NCBI GenBank assembly: GCA_015065845.1 | Contig: SVPQ01000018.1 | Span: 1-49,990, forward strand | DNA from: Oscillospiraceae bacterium | GTDB taxonomy: Bacteria > Bacillota > Clostridia > Oscillospirales > Acutalibacteraceae | DNA: 49,990 nucleotides | Direction: 5' to 3' | Part shown: positions 25,364 through 33,547 of the stretch, in pieces | How positions within the stretch are numbered: the stretch's first letter is position 1 | Layout: each line of letters opens with the position of its first letter | Made by a program: the position numbers and the translations under genes | The notes under the pieces: generated by a model | Databases searched by the model: none | Told to the model about the DNA's origin: nothing | Seen by the model: only the letters and a program-made list of their open reading frames with translations

Positions 25364-25705
25364 CTATTTATTCTTCTTCGCTGTAGTAACTGATGCAATA
25401 AGTTTTCGACGAATTATACCACACTTGTCTGATAAATTCTTGTATGTTTCTTCATCAATGGTATTTGTTTTAAAGAAAATTTCAAGCCAATATTCTGTTT
25501 CGTAACATTCCTTTAAAGCTATTTCCAATTTGTTTATAAAATCAGCGCGACTTTGTGCATATTTTGCTTCAAATGAGTTTGCACCTATTGAAGAACAAGA
25601 ACGCATAATTTGATTTACAAAAACCGAACGTCCTTTAATTCCGTCACAAATAGTGGTAATTTCAACGGTAAGCTCTACTGCTAAGTCCTTTATAGAATTT
25701 TGCAA
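25364..25705 (-). CDS. Four-helix-bundle protein, S23/IVP family (copy B)
   Basis: 113 residues from TTG 25705, with AAAGGAG 8 nt upstream. Core motifs: 'QIMRSCSSIGANSFEAKYAQS', 'DFINKLEIALKECYETEYWL', closely parallel to copy A, and a basic Lys-rich C-terminus suited to nucleic acid binding. The family's usual Asn-Ile in S-I-G-A-N-I is Asn-Ser here. It is bracketed by the repeats of element B and lies within the pilus operon without any evident functional link to it. Confidence 0.85.
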   Translation of the reverse strand: MQNSIKDLAVELTVEITTICDGIKGRSVFVNQIMRSCSSIGANSFEAKYAQSRADFINKLEIALKECYETEYWLEIFFKTNTIDEETYKNLSDKCGIIRRKLIASVTTAKKNK

Positions 25706-25816
25706 AACGATAACTCCTTTGTGGCGATATGCTCGTTACACTCGCGCGATATAACTGCATAAATGCAGTTGCGATATATACTCGCGTTGCTCGTATGCGA
25801 TATGATATAAATCCTT

Positions 25817-25908
25817 TTTCTCGTTTGCGTCAGCAAACATATCGCACGAAGTATATCGCGTTACATAGTAACATCTCGCAAATCCGCAAGGATTTATATC
25901 GCTAAGAA
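25817..25908. repeat. 92-bp direct repeat, right copy (element B)
   Basis: Same sequence and orientation as 25263-25354, ending 13 bp before the stop of the PilX-like gene. The lack of any visible difference between the copies implies recent duplication or gene conversion. Confidence 0.85.
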
Positions 25909-25921
25909 CCGTGACCGGTTC

Positions 25922-27988
25922 TCAGTCCGTCCATATTGTAAAATAATCATCAACTTCAGGGACTTCTATAGGATCGGCTTTCATATTGCCGTAATATTGG
26001 AAATCGTCAGGAACATAAGTAGGGTCTTCTCTTCCGCCAAATGCACCCTGCATATAGTTTGCAAAAATTGCAGTTTTTGTATTTGACCAGATTTGCCACC
26101 AATTACCATCTTCATATTCTTCCATTTTAGGAATATATTCTGTTTCAAGGTAGTAACCCGTAAGTGAAACACCAACTCGCTCATCTTTACCATCTTTACC
26201 TTTAACAGTAACATCTGCATTGAACTGGTAAACATCACCGGCACTTGCAATTTTTACTTTTGTAAAGTCAGAGTCACGCTCATAAACTGTTTCTGACAAG
26301 AATCCTGCCCACGAAGATGAAGAACCATCTTCACCATAAGGAATAATCCACAAGTAGCAATCTTCCTGGAAATATACCATACCGGCTTTAACAACTTTTT
26401 TTCTGTCTTCGTTCCAGTAGTTATATGGTGTATCTTCAGGTGCCATTAAAACTATAGAACTCATTCTTCTGGCATTTGAGTTATTTGTAGGAACATAGAA
26501 CGACATCATAGTGTCAACTCTACGGTTAAACTGAATAGTCGGTGCCTGGAACATCATAACCTTAAAGAGCGAACCATTCTTTGCAGTTATATTATCGCCC
26601 AATCTGTTTGCACGACAAGGGTTTACAAGTAAATTTACAGGCATATCTACCTGAATTGCATTTGTTGAAGTAAACGCAACAAAGTTGTTCATCTGTGCAA
26701 TTTCTTTTGATGTATTGTAGTTAACACCGTCTATGATTTTATAAGTAGGGTCATCGTTAGGTGTTGTGTTAAGTCCCGGTTGAACGCCGAGCACAAACTC
26801 TGAGTTATTTACACCTGTTGATGCTTCTTCGTAAACTATGTTACCCTCAGCATCTTTTATAATATTACCGTTACCATCTTTTTTAGGTGTATTTTTATCG
26901 ATAAGTTCTGCAGGTTGAATAAGCATATTACCAACTGCAGAATAAACTAAAAGTGTCTGTTTTATGTAACTGCTGTCAATAGCCTGGTCATATTCAATAG
27001 GGATTCTGGCACTTGCCTTTTTAGGGTCAACAAATACCTGATTACCACCTGAACCTACTCTGTTACCATTTTCATCACCGATACCAAGAACTAACCAGTC
27101 CTCTTTACCGGGGTAAGTCTGCAACACGAGAACGCAACTTCTTTTTGTTACCATTCCTTTTACTGTTGCTGTAGATGTAAATGTTACATTTTTATTTTCT
27201 TTTTTAGAAACTGAATATGAAATAGGCTGATTATTTTTAAGAGCATTTTCAAGGTCAGCAAGTTTTTGTTCATATCTTTCTTTATCTACTTCTTCAACTG
27301 CCTGTGACACATTATCTGTTACATAATAGTGTGTACTGTCGTCATAAGTTATCTGACACTGACCGTCACCAACTAATTCGTAAGAATCATTGTTTTTATA
27401 TGTTTCATAATCAGTACTTGAAGCAGTTGCGTATACGATTTCTTCAACTTCTCTGTCTGGGTATTCTTTAAGCGTATAACCGGGGTCCTCGCCGTTTTCT
27501 TTCATTGCCTCCCAGGCAAGCAGAAGTTCATCATAAGTTTTTTTAGAAACCTTATTTTCTATTTCAACACCATCTCTGGTAGTTACCTTTACATATTCAG
27601 AACCTTTTTTTGTTGTAGAAAACATATAGATTCTTTCGGTGTTTATAAAATCTTTCTGCTTATTTTTTAACTTTGCATATTCGGCAATAATAGGGTCAAG
27701 TCTTGCTTTTTCTTCAGCAGTAATATCGGTATAATTGTTTCTTGCTTCTGTATCAGCAGGGTCAATTTTAGTGTAAGGTTCACTATCAAAATCTTTAAAA
27801 GCTGCAACTGACATTTCGCAAACTGTTCTTGCCAAATATGAAGAACGCTGACGGTCTGTACCTGTAATTGCAATTTTTATGGAAGTAGTTGACAAATTAA
27901 ACATTACAGGAATAAATAACGATGTAAGAAGCATTATGACTAAAACTGCCATAAGTGCTATACCGTTACGCATTTTTAGTATTTTCAT
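25922..27988 (-). CDS. PilX-like pilus assembly protein
   Basis: 688 residues. The N-terminus 'KMRNGIALMAVLVIMLLTSLF' followed by a short stretch with 'RQRSSYLARTVCEMSVAAF' matches the PilX N-terminal type, in which R-N-G/G-I-A-L replaces the usual pilin G-F-T-L. The long remainder is soluble and extracellular, with a Lys/Glu-rich helical segment (about 90-270) and beta-rich text afterwards. In other systems PilX-like minor pilins help prime pilus assembly. It is the first gene after pilB, separated by element E, and precedes element B. Confidence 0.7.
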   Translation of the reverse strand: MKILKMRNGIALMAVLVIMLLTSLFIPVMFNLSTTSIKIAITGTDRQRSSYLARTVCEMSVAAFKDFDSEPYTKIDPADTEARNNYTDITAEEKARLDPIIAEYAKLKNKQKDFINTERIYMFSTTKKGSEYVKVTTRDGVEIENKVSKKTYDELLLAWEAMKENGEDPGYTLKEYPDREVEEIVYATASSTDYETYKNNDSYELVGDGQCQITYDDSTHYYVTDNVSQAVEEVDKERYEQKLADLENALKNNQPISYSVSKKENKNVTFTSTATVKGMVTKRSCVLVLQTYPGKEDWLVLGIGDENGNRVGSGGNQVFVDPKKASARIPIEYDQAIDSSYIKQTLLVYSAVGNMLIQPAELIDKNTPKKDGNGNIIKDAEGNIVYEEASTGVNNSEFVLGVQPGLNTTPNDDPTYKIIDGVNYNTSKEIAQMNNFVAFTSTNAIQVDMPVNLLVNPCRANRLGDNITAKNGSLFKVMMFQAPTIQFNRRVDTMMSFYVPTNNSNARRMSSIVLMAPEDTPYNYWNEDRKKVVKAGMVYFQEDCYLWIIPYGEDGSSSSWAGFLSETVYERDSDFTKVKIASAGDVYQFNADVTVKGKDGKDERVGVSLTGYYLETEYIPKMEEYEDGNWWQIWSNTKTAIFANYMQGAFGGREDPTYVPDDFQYYGNMKADPIEVPEVDDYFTIWTD

Positions 27989-28025
27989 ATTCCAGTCACA
28001 CCTTTCTATTGGTTATTTTATTTCA

Positions 28026-28180
28026 AGGAATTAGGAATCAGGAACTAGGAATCAGACATATCCTAACTCATTCACCTAATTTAGTTATTAATGAATTTAT
28101 CATTTTATTCATTTCAGTTATCAATAAAAGTATTTTTTGGGTTTAACACCTAGTTCCTAGTTTCTAATTCCTAATTTCTA
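28026..28180. mobile_element. Heptad-array element E with S23 gene remnant
   Basis: 155 bp between pilB and the PilX-like gene. Left array: four units of AGGAATT/AGGAATC/AGGAACT (28026-28055). Right array in inverse: CCTAGTT, CCTAGTT, TCTAATT, CCTAATT plus a partial unit (28149-28180). The interior keeps the last 21 codons and stop of an S23-family gene. It looks like an internally deleted derivative of a gene-bearing element such as C. No ribosome binding site or start remains. Confidence 0.72.
28068..28133 (-). pseudogene. 3' remnant of an S23-family gene
   Basis: One minus-strand frame reads I-L-L-L-I-T-E-M-N-K-M-I-N-S-L-I-T-K-L-G, one more Glu, then TGA. It aligns without gaps to the end of S23 copy C (V-F-F-L-I-S-E-I-G-K-M-L-N-S-I-I-K-K-L-N): about 10 of 20 identical and most of the rest conservative. 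Upstream the frame runs into the right heptad array. It lies in the same orientation and position relative to the arrays as in element C. Confidence 0.65.
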
Positions 28181-28198
28181 AATATACTAAAATGGCAA

Positions 28199-28232
28199 AA
28201 TTGGGGAACAAACCACCGCTTGCCCCCCAATT
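28199..28232 (-). terminator. Possible terminator after pilB
   Basis: AATTGGGG (28199-28206) and CCCCAATT (28225-28232) form an 8-bp stem with an 18-nt loop, about 90 bp past the pilB stop; on the minus strand the stem is followed by TTGCCATTTT. The rest of the gap between pilB and this hairpin is plain AT-rich sequence. Confidence 0.4.
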
Positions 28233-28319
28233 AAATAATAGCATATTTTCAATAAAACAAATTTCCAAAATAAGAATATATTGTAAAAAATTTATAAAAT
28301 AGGGGGCAAACCCAGAAAT

Positions 28320-30008
28320 TTATACAAGAACACGAAGAACTTCTTCAACAGATGTTGTACCATCAAGGATTTTGTCAACACCCTCCTGACGAAGTGTGTG
28401 CATCCCCTGTTTTATAGCAAGTTCTTTTATTTCAGCAGAACTTGCGCGTTTAATAATAAGTTCACGCATTTCATTTGTAACTTGTAAAAATTCAAATACA
28501 CCCTGACGACCTTTGTAGCCTGTATTGTTACAAGCAATACAACCTTTCGCCTTATGAATTTTAATTGTATCTGTAAGTTTTTTACCTTCGTGTGGGAAGT
28601 CTGGCATACTTTCTAAAAGTTCTTTATAAGTAATTTCAACTTCTTCTTTACAACGAGGGCAAAGCACACGGATAAGACGCTGTGCCAAAACACCTACAAG
28701 TGAAGATGCTGTAAGGAATGGTTCAACGCCCATTTCATCAAGACGGGTAACCGCACCAGGAGCATCGTTTGTATGCAATGTAGAGAAAACCATGTGACCT
28801 GTAAGAGCTGATTCGACGGCGATTTTTGCAGTTTCACCGTCACGGATTTCACCGACCATCACTATGTCAGGGTCGGCACGGAGAACAGAACGAAGAGCTG
28901 CTGCGAATGTCATACCTGCTCTTGCATTCATCTGCACCTGACAAAGACCAGCCATACGCCTTTCAACAGGGTCTTCAAGTGTAATAACGTGTTTTGAAAT
29001 ATCACTTACTTCTGCAAGTGTTGCATAAAGTGTTGTAGATTTACCACTACCAGTAGGACCAGTAACAAGCAAGAATCCGTAAGGCAAGTGAATTGTACTA
29101 AGGAATTTTGCTTCCTGATCTTTTGAGAAATTAATATCTTTAAGCTGAACTGATTTTGAACCACGCTCAAGAAGACGCATAACGATTTTTTCACCGTAAA
29201 CTGATGGCAACACAGCAATACGAATATCGAATGTTCTTTCGTCAACCTTAACAGTTGTACGACCATCCTGCGGAATTCTTCTCTCGGCAATATCCATACC
29301 ACCGATAACCTTAACACGCGAAGCAACTGATGCGTGAAGTTTTATAGGCTGAGTCATAACTTCGTGAAGAACACCGTCTATACGAAGACGAACTCTCAAA
29401 GATTTTTCCATTGGTTCAAAGTGAATATCAGATGCACCTGAACGAACTGCGTTTGTAATAACCTGATTAACAAGCTGAACTGCAGGTTTTTCGTCTAAAT
29501 CGCTCTCAAGTGATTCGAGTGCTTCTTCTGCTTCCGCTTCTTCATCATATTCATCGACATTGATGTTATTAAGAATTGAGTCAATAGCGGCATCAAGCTC
29601 TGTATCTGTAACAACAACAGGTACAACTTCCATACCAGCAAGAACTGACAAGTTATCCCTTGTAACAACATCATTAGGGTTTTTCATCGCAACGAAGAGC
29701 TTTCCATCTTCTTCGTAAAGCGGTAAAACACCTTTTTTAACACTATATTCAATCGGAATCAAGTTTGCTATAGCAAAGTTAACACCAATTTCTTCAATTG
29801 AAACATATTTACAACCAGTTTTCTGCTCAATTGCACGAGAAATATCTGCTTCTGAACAATAACCTAAATCAACAAGAATCTGACCTAAAAGACCTTTTTC
29901 CTGTGATTGTAATTCGAGAGCATGAAAAAGTTGTTCTTCAGTTATTATATTACCCTTTATCAAGAAGTAGCCAATGCTACCAGGGATTACTACATTATTT
30001 TCAGCCAA
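28320..30008 (-). CDS. pilB: Type IV pilus extension ATPase PilB
   Basis: 562 residues from TTG 30008 (AAAGGAG upstream). N-terminal MshEN-type domain 'GLLGQILVDLGYCSEADISR', then the GspE/PilB ATPase: Walker A 'GPTGSGKSTT' (about 317), Asp box 'TLEDPVERR', Walker B 'ADPDIVMVGEIRDGET', His box 'GHMVFSTLHTNDAPGAV'. The C-terminal zinc site has C-P-R-C and C-I-A-C pairs. The hexamer powers pilus polymerisation at the inner face of the membrane. It ends the pilT-pilC-pilM-pilN-pilO-pilB run. Confidence 0.96.
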   Translation of the reverse strand: MAENNVVIPGSIGYFLIKGNIITEEQLFHALELQSQEKGLLGQILVDLGYCSEADISRAIEQKTGCKYVSIEEIGVNFAIANLIPIEYSVKKGVLPLYEEDGKLFVAMKNPNDVVTRDNLSVLAGMEVVPVVVTDTELDAAIDSILNNINVDEYDEEAEAEEALESLESDLDEKPAVQLVNQVITNAVRSGASDIHFEPMEKSLRVRLRIDGVLHEVMTQPIKLHASVASRVKVIGGMDIAERRIPQDGRTTVKVDERTFDIRIAVLPSVYGEKIVMRLLERGSKSVQLKDINFSKDQEAKFLSTIHLPYGFLLVTGPTGSGKSTTLYATLAEVSDISKHVITLEDPVERRMAGLCQVQMNARAGMTFAAALRSVLRADPDIVMVGEIRDGETAKIAVESALTGHMVFSTLHTNDAPGAVTRLDEMGVEPFLTASSLVGVLAQRLIRVLCPRCKEEVEITYKELLESMPDFPHEGKKLTDTIKIHKAKGCIACNNTGYKGRQGVFEFLQVTNEMRELIIKRASSAEIKELAIKQGMHTLRQEGVDKILDGTTSVEEVLRVLV

Positions 30009-30097
30009 AACAATTTTCTCCTTTGCAAAGTGAAATTAAATTCCACTCAAAAAACTTTTAACTTTCCACATTAAAAGAATTTAAAATCAACCGATTA

Positions 30098-30679
30098 TTA
30101 CGGAGTTGATGCCTCCACAATACCTGTTGCACCATCCTGTGATAAATGAACAATTGTCATTTTTGCAGTGTACAAAGAATTACCATCTGAAGTAAGTGAA
30201 ATTGCATCTATTCTGTGAATCTGGCGCAATGTTGATACATACTGCATAAATAAAACTATATTTGTGAATGTACCTTCAACAGACATATTAATAATAGTTT
30301 CTTTTGTATCAGAGGTCTCTTCAGTCGGTGCCTGGAACTCAACTATTTTAAGACCGAAGTTCTCACATATTTTTTCAACATTTTCTGAAAGAATATAAAC
30401 ATCACCCAGACTATCCGGAAGAACTTCTTTATATACACTGAGTTGTTCTTCTGCCTTTTGGCTTTGTGCTCTTAATTCTTCAAGAGTTGCAATTTCCTGA
30501 AGATGTGACTGGTAGGATTCGCGAGTAGAAACAAGTTCTGATTTAGTATCAAAAATCGTATAAATACCAAATCCTAAACCACCCATAACAAGGAGAATTA
30601 CAAGCACATAACAAGTCAATATAAAGTAAGGCGACTCTTTTAATTCGCTGAATGAAATTTCTTTTAAATCTTTATTCAT
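30098..30679 (-). CDS. pilO: PilO-like pilus alignment protein
   Basis: 193 residues with one N-terminal membrane helix ('FILTCYVLVILLVMGGLGFG'), then a coiled coil ('ATLEELRAQSQKAEEQLSVY') and a ferredoxin-like periplasm-side domain 'VEGTFTNIVLFMQYVSTLRQ', the PilO pattern. It would pair with PilN to link PilM and the outer components. AAGGAGG precedes its ATG. It is 14 bp after the PilN gene. Confidence 0.82.
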   Translation of the reverse strand: MNKDLKEISFSELKESPYFILTCYVLVILLVMGGLGFGIYTIFDTKSELVSTRESYQSHLQEIATLEELRAQSQKAEEQLSVYKEVLPDSLGDVYILSENVEKICENFGLKIVEFQAPTEETSDTKETIINMSVEGTFTNIVLFMQYVSTLRQIHRIDAISLTSDGNSLYTAKMTIVHLSQDGATGIVEASTP

Positions 30680-30693
30680 TATGTGTCGCCTCC

Positions 30694-31308
30694 TTACTGT
30701 GCTGCGGTAGTCGCTTCGGTTACTGCAGGAGCGGTTGTTTCTACAACAGGTGTACCACCGCTTACTGCAACACTTATTGAAAATGTTGCCAACGCATCTT
30801 CACCAGCACCAACATTTGTCTGGTAACTTACACAACTGACAGAAGTAACACCCTTTATTTTTCCGAGTGCATCTTCATAAGCCAGATATTCTGAACGGGT
30901 ACTGCATGTACCTGATATTGTACATAAACGATCTGTTTTCCAATTGACACATTCAATTGTGTTTACACTTACACCAGGATGGTCAATTTTACTCCAATCG
31001 TAAATAAAATTATAAAGTGCAGGTTCTTTAACCTGAATTTTATCAAAAAGATTTATTCTCTCTTGTAAAGCAGCGTGAATATTTCTGTATGATGAGAGTT
31101 GTTCAATTTCTGTTATGCATTGCTGGTCAAGTTTTTTAACTTCTTTAAGTTGACTGTTAGCATAGATACCCACTGCTACTACAACTACTGCAAATGCTAC
31201 AAGCACCGCTAAAACAGAAAGTGAAACAGCTCTTATTTTCGCTATTGTATTTCTCGCATTGATTTGTTTTTTTCTGCTTTCAGGAAGCAAACTAACTCTA
31301 TATTTCAC
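30694..31308 (-). CDS. pilN: PilN-like pilus assembly protein
   Basis: 204 residues from GTG 31308. It starts 'KYRVSLLPESRKKQINARN', the N-L-L-P-like PilM-binding motif of PilN (here S-L-L-P), then one membrane helix ('AVSLSVLAVLVAFAVVVVAV') and a coiled coil. The C-terminal domain resembles the ferredoxin-like fold, ending in a Thr/Ala/Val-rich tail. It binds PilM on the cytoplasmic side. Confidence 0.85.
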   Translation of the reverse strand: MKYRVSLLPESRKKQINARNTIAKIRAVSLSVLAVLVAFAVVVVAVGIYANSQLKEVKKLDQQCITEIEQLSSYRNIHAALQERINLFDKIQVKEPALYNFIYDWSKIDHPGVSVNTIECVNWKTDRLCTISGTCSTRSEYLAYEDALGKIKGVTSVSCVSYQTNVGAGEDALATFSISVAVSGGTPVVETTAPAVTEATTAAQ

Positions 31309-31311
31309 TTA

Positions 31312-32283
31312 TCAACCCTCCAATGCGACTTTTGCAAGACTGATACAACCCGTAAAACCAGTAGGGTTAAAGTCATTTGTCATATAATTATTGTAAAGGT
31401 TCGGCAATGTAACCGGAACATAAGATTTCTGACTGAGTGTTTCAAGAAGAGTACTCTCTGCAGAAGATGATGCTGAAAAGATTATTTTATTAATCTGATA
31501 GCCATACTGCATCTGGAAATAACTGATTGATGAAGAAAGTTCCTGATACATAAAATCTGTAACTGACATAACCTCTTCTTCAGTTAATTCAGAAGGATTA
31601 TGGAACACTTTTTTTACATCTAATGCTGCACGGTCAGGAATACCGATTGAACGAACCATTTTAATATCATTTTCCACAATAACAACGAAGTTTAACACAT
31701 CGTCTGTCAAATTAAGGAAGCCATAAATTTCATCCGGAACAGATTCTTCAATTGTTGCACGAATCCATGCTAAAAATGAACTGTCAATATCCATAACATC
31801 AAACTGCGAACCATTAAAGCAACTTATAAGATTTTCAAGCATTTGTGTTCTTGCACCAATTAAAAGAACATTTATAATTGGTTGGTCATCGTCATCAGTA
31901 GTCTCATTTATAACAACAAAATCAAGACCTAATTCACTGACAGGAACAGGAATAAAGTCACCTGCCTGCATTGTAATGACATTTCTTAATTTATCGTCAG
32001 GAACTTTTGGGAATGTAGCATAACGCAAAATAACATTCTCGTTATTTACACCTAACACAACAGGTGCACCCTCAGTAAAACTGCCATTCTTGAAAAGTTC
32101 ACCCAAAACCGCTATAAATGTTTCAGTATCGACAATCATACCTTCATTAATTACATTTTCAGGAATTTCTTCTTTTGCAAAAGCAGTAGCCTCTAATGTA
32201 CCATCAGGCTTTTTAAGTAACTCTACCGCTTTAATTTCGTGAGAATTATATTCAATTCCGATTGCGCTGTTTACTTTTGTCAT
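31312..32283 (-). CDS. pilM: PilM-like actin-fold pilus assembly protein
   Basis: 323 residues. 'SAIGIEYNSHEIKAVEL' is the phosphate-1 strand-turn of the FtsA/PilM actin-like ATPases; 'VPVSELGLDFVVI' and 'DIDSSFLAWIRATIEE' follow the PilM pattern. It sits in the cytoplasm, binds the PilN N-terminus and connects to the motor ATPases. Its stop is two bases from the PilN start. Confidence 0.88.
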   Translation of the reverse strand: MTKVNSAIGIEYNSHEIKAVELLKKPDGTLEATAFAKEEIPENVINEGMIVDTETFIAVLGELFKNGSFTEGAPVVLGVNNENVILRYATFPKVPDDKLRNVITMQAGDFIPVPVSELGLDFVVINETTDDDDQPIINVLLIGARTQMLENLISCFNGSQFDVMDIDSSFLAWIRATIEESVPDEIYGFLNLTDDVLNFVVIVENDIKMVRSIGIPDRAALDVKKVFHNPSELTEEEVMSVTDFMYQELSSSISYFQMQYGYQINKIIFSASSSAESTLLETLSQKSYVPVTLPNLYNNYMTNDFNPTGFTGCISLAKVALEG

Positions 32284-32312
32284 TTGTTCTGACTCCCTAT
32301 ATCTGAGAAATT

Positions 32313-33512
32313 TTAACCACCAGGTGTTGCCGTTGCTGCCTGGAAAACAGGAAGATAAAGTGCAATAAGAAGGAAACCAACTATAACACCGAGTAATAAC
32401 ATCATCAAAGGCTCAAGTGTTGTACCTAAGTTTTTGGACAATGCCGTAACATCTTCCTCATAGAATTCCGCAACCTTGTCAAGCATTGTAGGTAATGTAC
32501 CTGCTTCTTCACCGATTGCTATCATACTTATAAGCATTGGCGGGAATAGTTTCGATTCATCAAGTGATTCGTGAATAGTACGACCATTTTCGATTTGCTC
32601 AATCGCATTTGTAACCGCATTTGAAACAAGTTTTGAACCAGAAGTAGGTCCGGCAGTTTCAAGTGCCTTGATTGCTGTAACACCACCTGCAAGAAGTGTT
32701 GCGAAAATACGACAGAAACGAGCAAGAACTGTTTTTGTTAAAAGTTCACCGACAAGCGGGAATTTCATTTTATGATTTTCCCAGAAATTCTGCACCGGTG
32801 GTGATTTAATAATAAATCTGATTACAAATATACCGACTACCACACCAACTATATAGAAATACCAGTGTGCTCTAAGTGAGTCTGAAAGGTTGTAAATAAA
32901 CTGTGTAACAACGTTAATATTTTCAACCGTTGCTGTCATGGCTTTAAACTTAGGAACCATGAATATAATCATAACTATACAGATTACAATAGCCATACCA
33001 CCAACCATCTTTGGATAAGATGTAGCAGATTTAATAGCATCTTTAAGTTGCTTATCTTTATGTAACTGGTTTGACATAGCAAGTAAAGTTTTGTCGAGCA
33101 TACCACCGATTTCACCGGCTGCAACCATCGCACAATACAAGTCCGAGAAAATCGGTCTCTGGTTCAGGAATGCATCTGAAAGTGCCATACCACCTTCAAC
33201 TTCTTCTGCAATTGTTCTTACAGAACCCGCTAAAGTCTGGTGTGTAGTCTGTGCAGCAAGTGTCGAGAGTGCCTGAGTAACAGGAATACCTGCATCAAGC
33301 ATAGCCGCCAACTGACGACTGAACATAGACATATCTGCAAGAGGGACTTTTTTACCCTTCTTTTTCTTCCCCTCTGTTCTGACCGCGTCAATTTTTGTTA
33401 CTATAACGCCGGCTTCACGGAGTCTTTCGGTTGCTTCTGACTGATTTTCAGCAGAAACTTTACCCGTTACGGGTTGCCCTTGTTTATTTAAGGCTTCGTA
33501 AGTAAATTCCAA
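32313..33512 (-). CDS. pilC: Type IV pilus inner membrane platform protein PilC
   Basis: 399 residues from TTG 33512 (GGGAGGG upstream). Two GspF domains, 'MFSRQLAAMLDAGIPVTQAL' and 'RFCRIFATLLAGGVTAIKAL', each followed by a membrane helix, and a final helix 'LLLGVIVGFLLIALYLPVF'. PilC is the platform around which PilB or PilT turns. It lies between pilT and pilM. Confidence 0.95.
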   Translation of the reverse strand: MEFTYEALNKQGQPVTGKVSAENQSEATERLREAGVIVTKIDAVRTEGKKKKGKKVPLADMSMFSRQLAAMLDAGIPVTQALSTLAAQTTHQTLAGSVRTIAEEVEGGMALSDAFLNQRPIFSDLYCAMVAAGEIGGMLDKTLLAMSNQLHKDKQLKDAIKSATSYPKMVGGMAIVICIVMIIFMVPKFKAMTATVENINVVTQFIYNLSDSLRAHWYFYIVGVVVGIFVIRFIIKSPPVQNFWENHKMKFPLVGELLTKTVLARFCRIFATLLAGGVTAIKALETAGPTSGSKLVSNAVTNAIEQIENGRTIHESLDESKLFPPMLISMIAIGEEAGTLPTMLDKVAEFYEEDVTALSKNLGTTLEPLMMLLLGVIVGFLLIALYLPVFQAATATPGG

Positions 33513-33547
33513 GAGTGTCCCTCCCGATTAAAAATCTGAATTTAAAA

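Larger units (their letters stand above)
25263..25908. mobile_element. Hairpin-mosaic element B carrying an S23-family gene
   Basis: About 646 bp between the PilX-like gene and the giant prepilin. Order on the plus strand: 92-bp repeat with four ATATCGC-type words, S23 gene (minus), four GCGATAT words (25724, 25746, 25771, 25797), then the second 92-bp repeat with four ATATCGC-type words. The GCGATAT block is inverted relative to the left repeat, so the gene is flanked by inverted arrays and the outer repeat is an extra direct copy. Unlike elements A, C, D and E, the heptamers are not contiguous but separated by hairpins such as AACTGCA-TAAA-TGCAGTT. Confidence 0.7.

Noticed and set aside
25263-25908. 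Possible CRISPR array (regular ATATCGC words with variable spacers)
   Set aside because: The repeat is only 7 nt, spacers are short hairpins of unequal length, orientation flips midway, and no cas genes are present.
20948-25908. 23S rRNA intervening sequence containing the S23 genes
   Set aside because: No rRNA sequence flanks any of the three S23 genes; they lie between protein genes of the pilus locus or beside the peptide locus.
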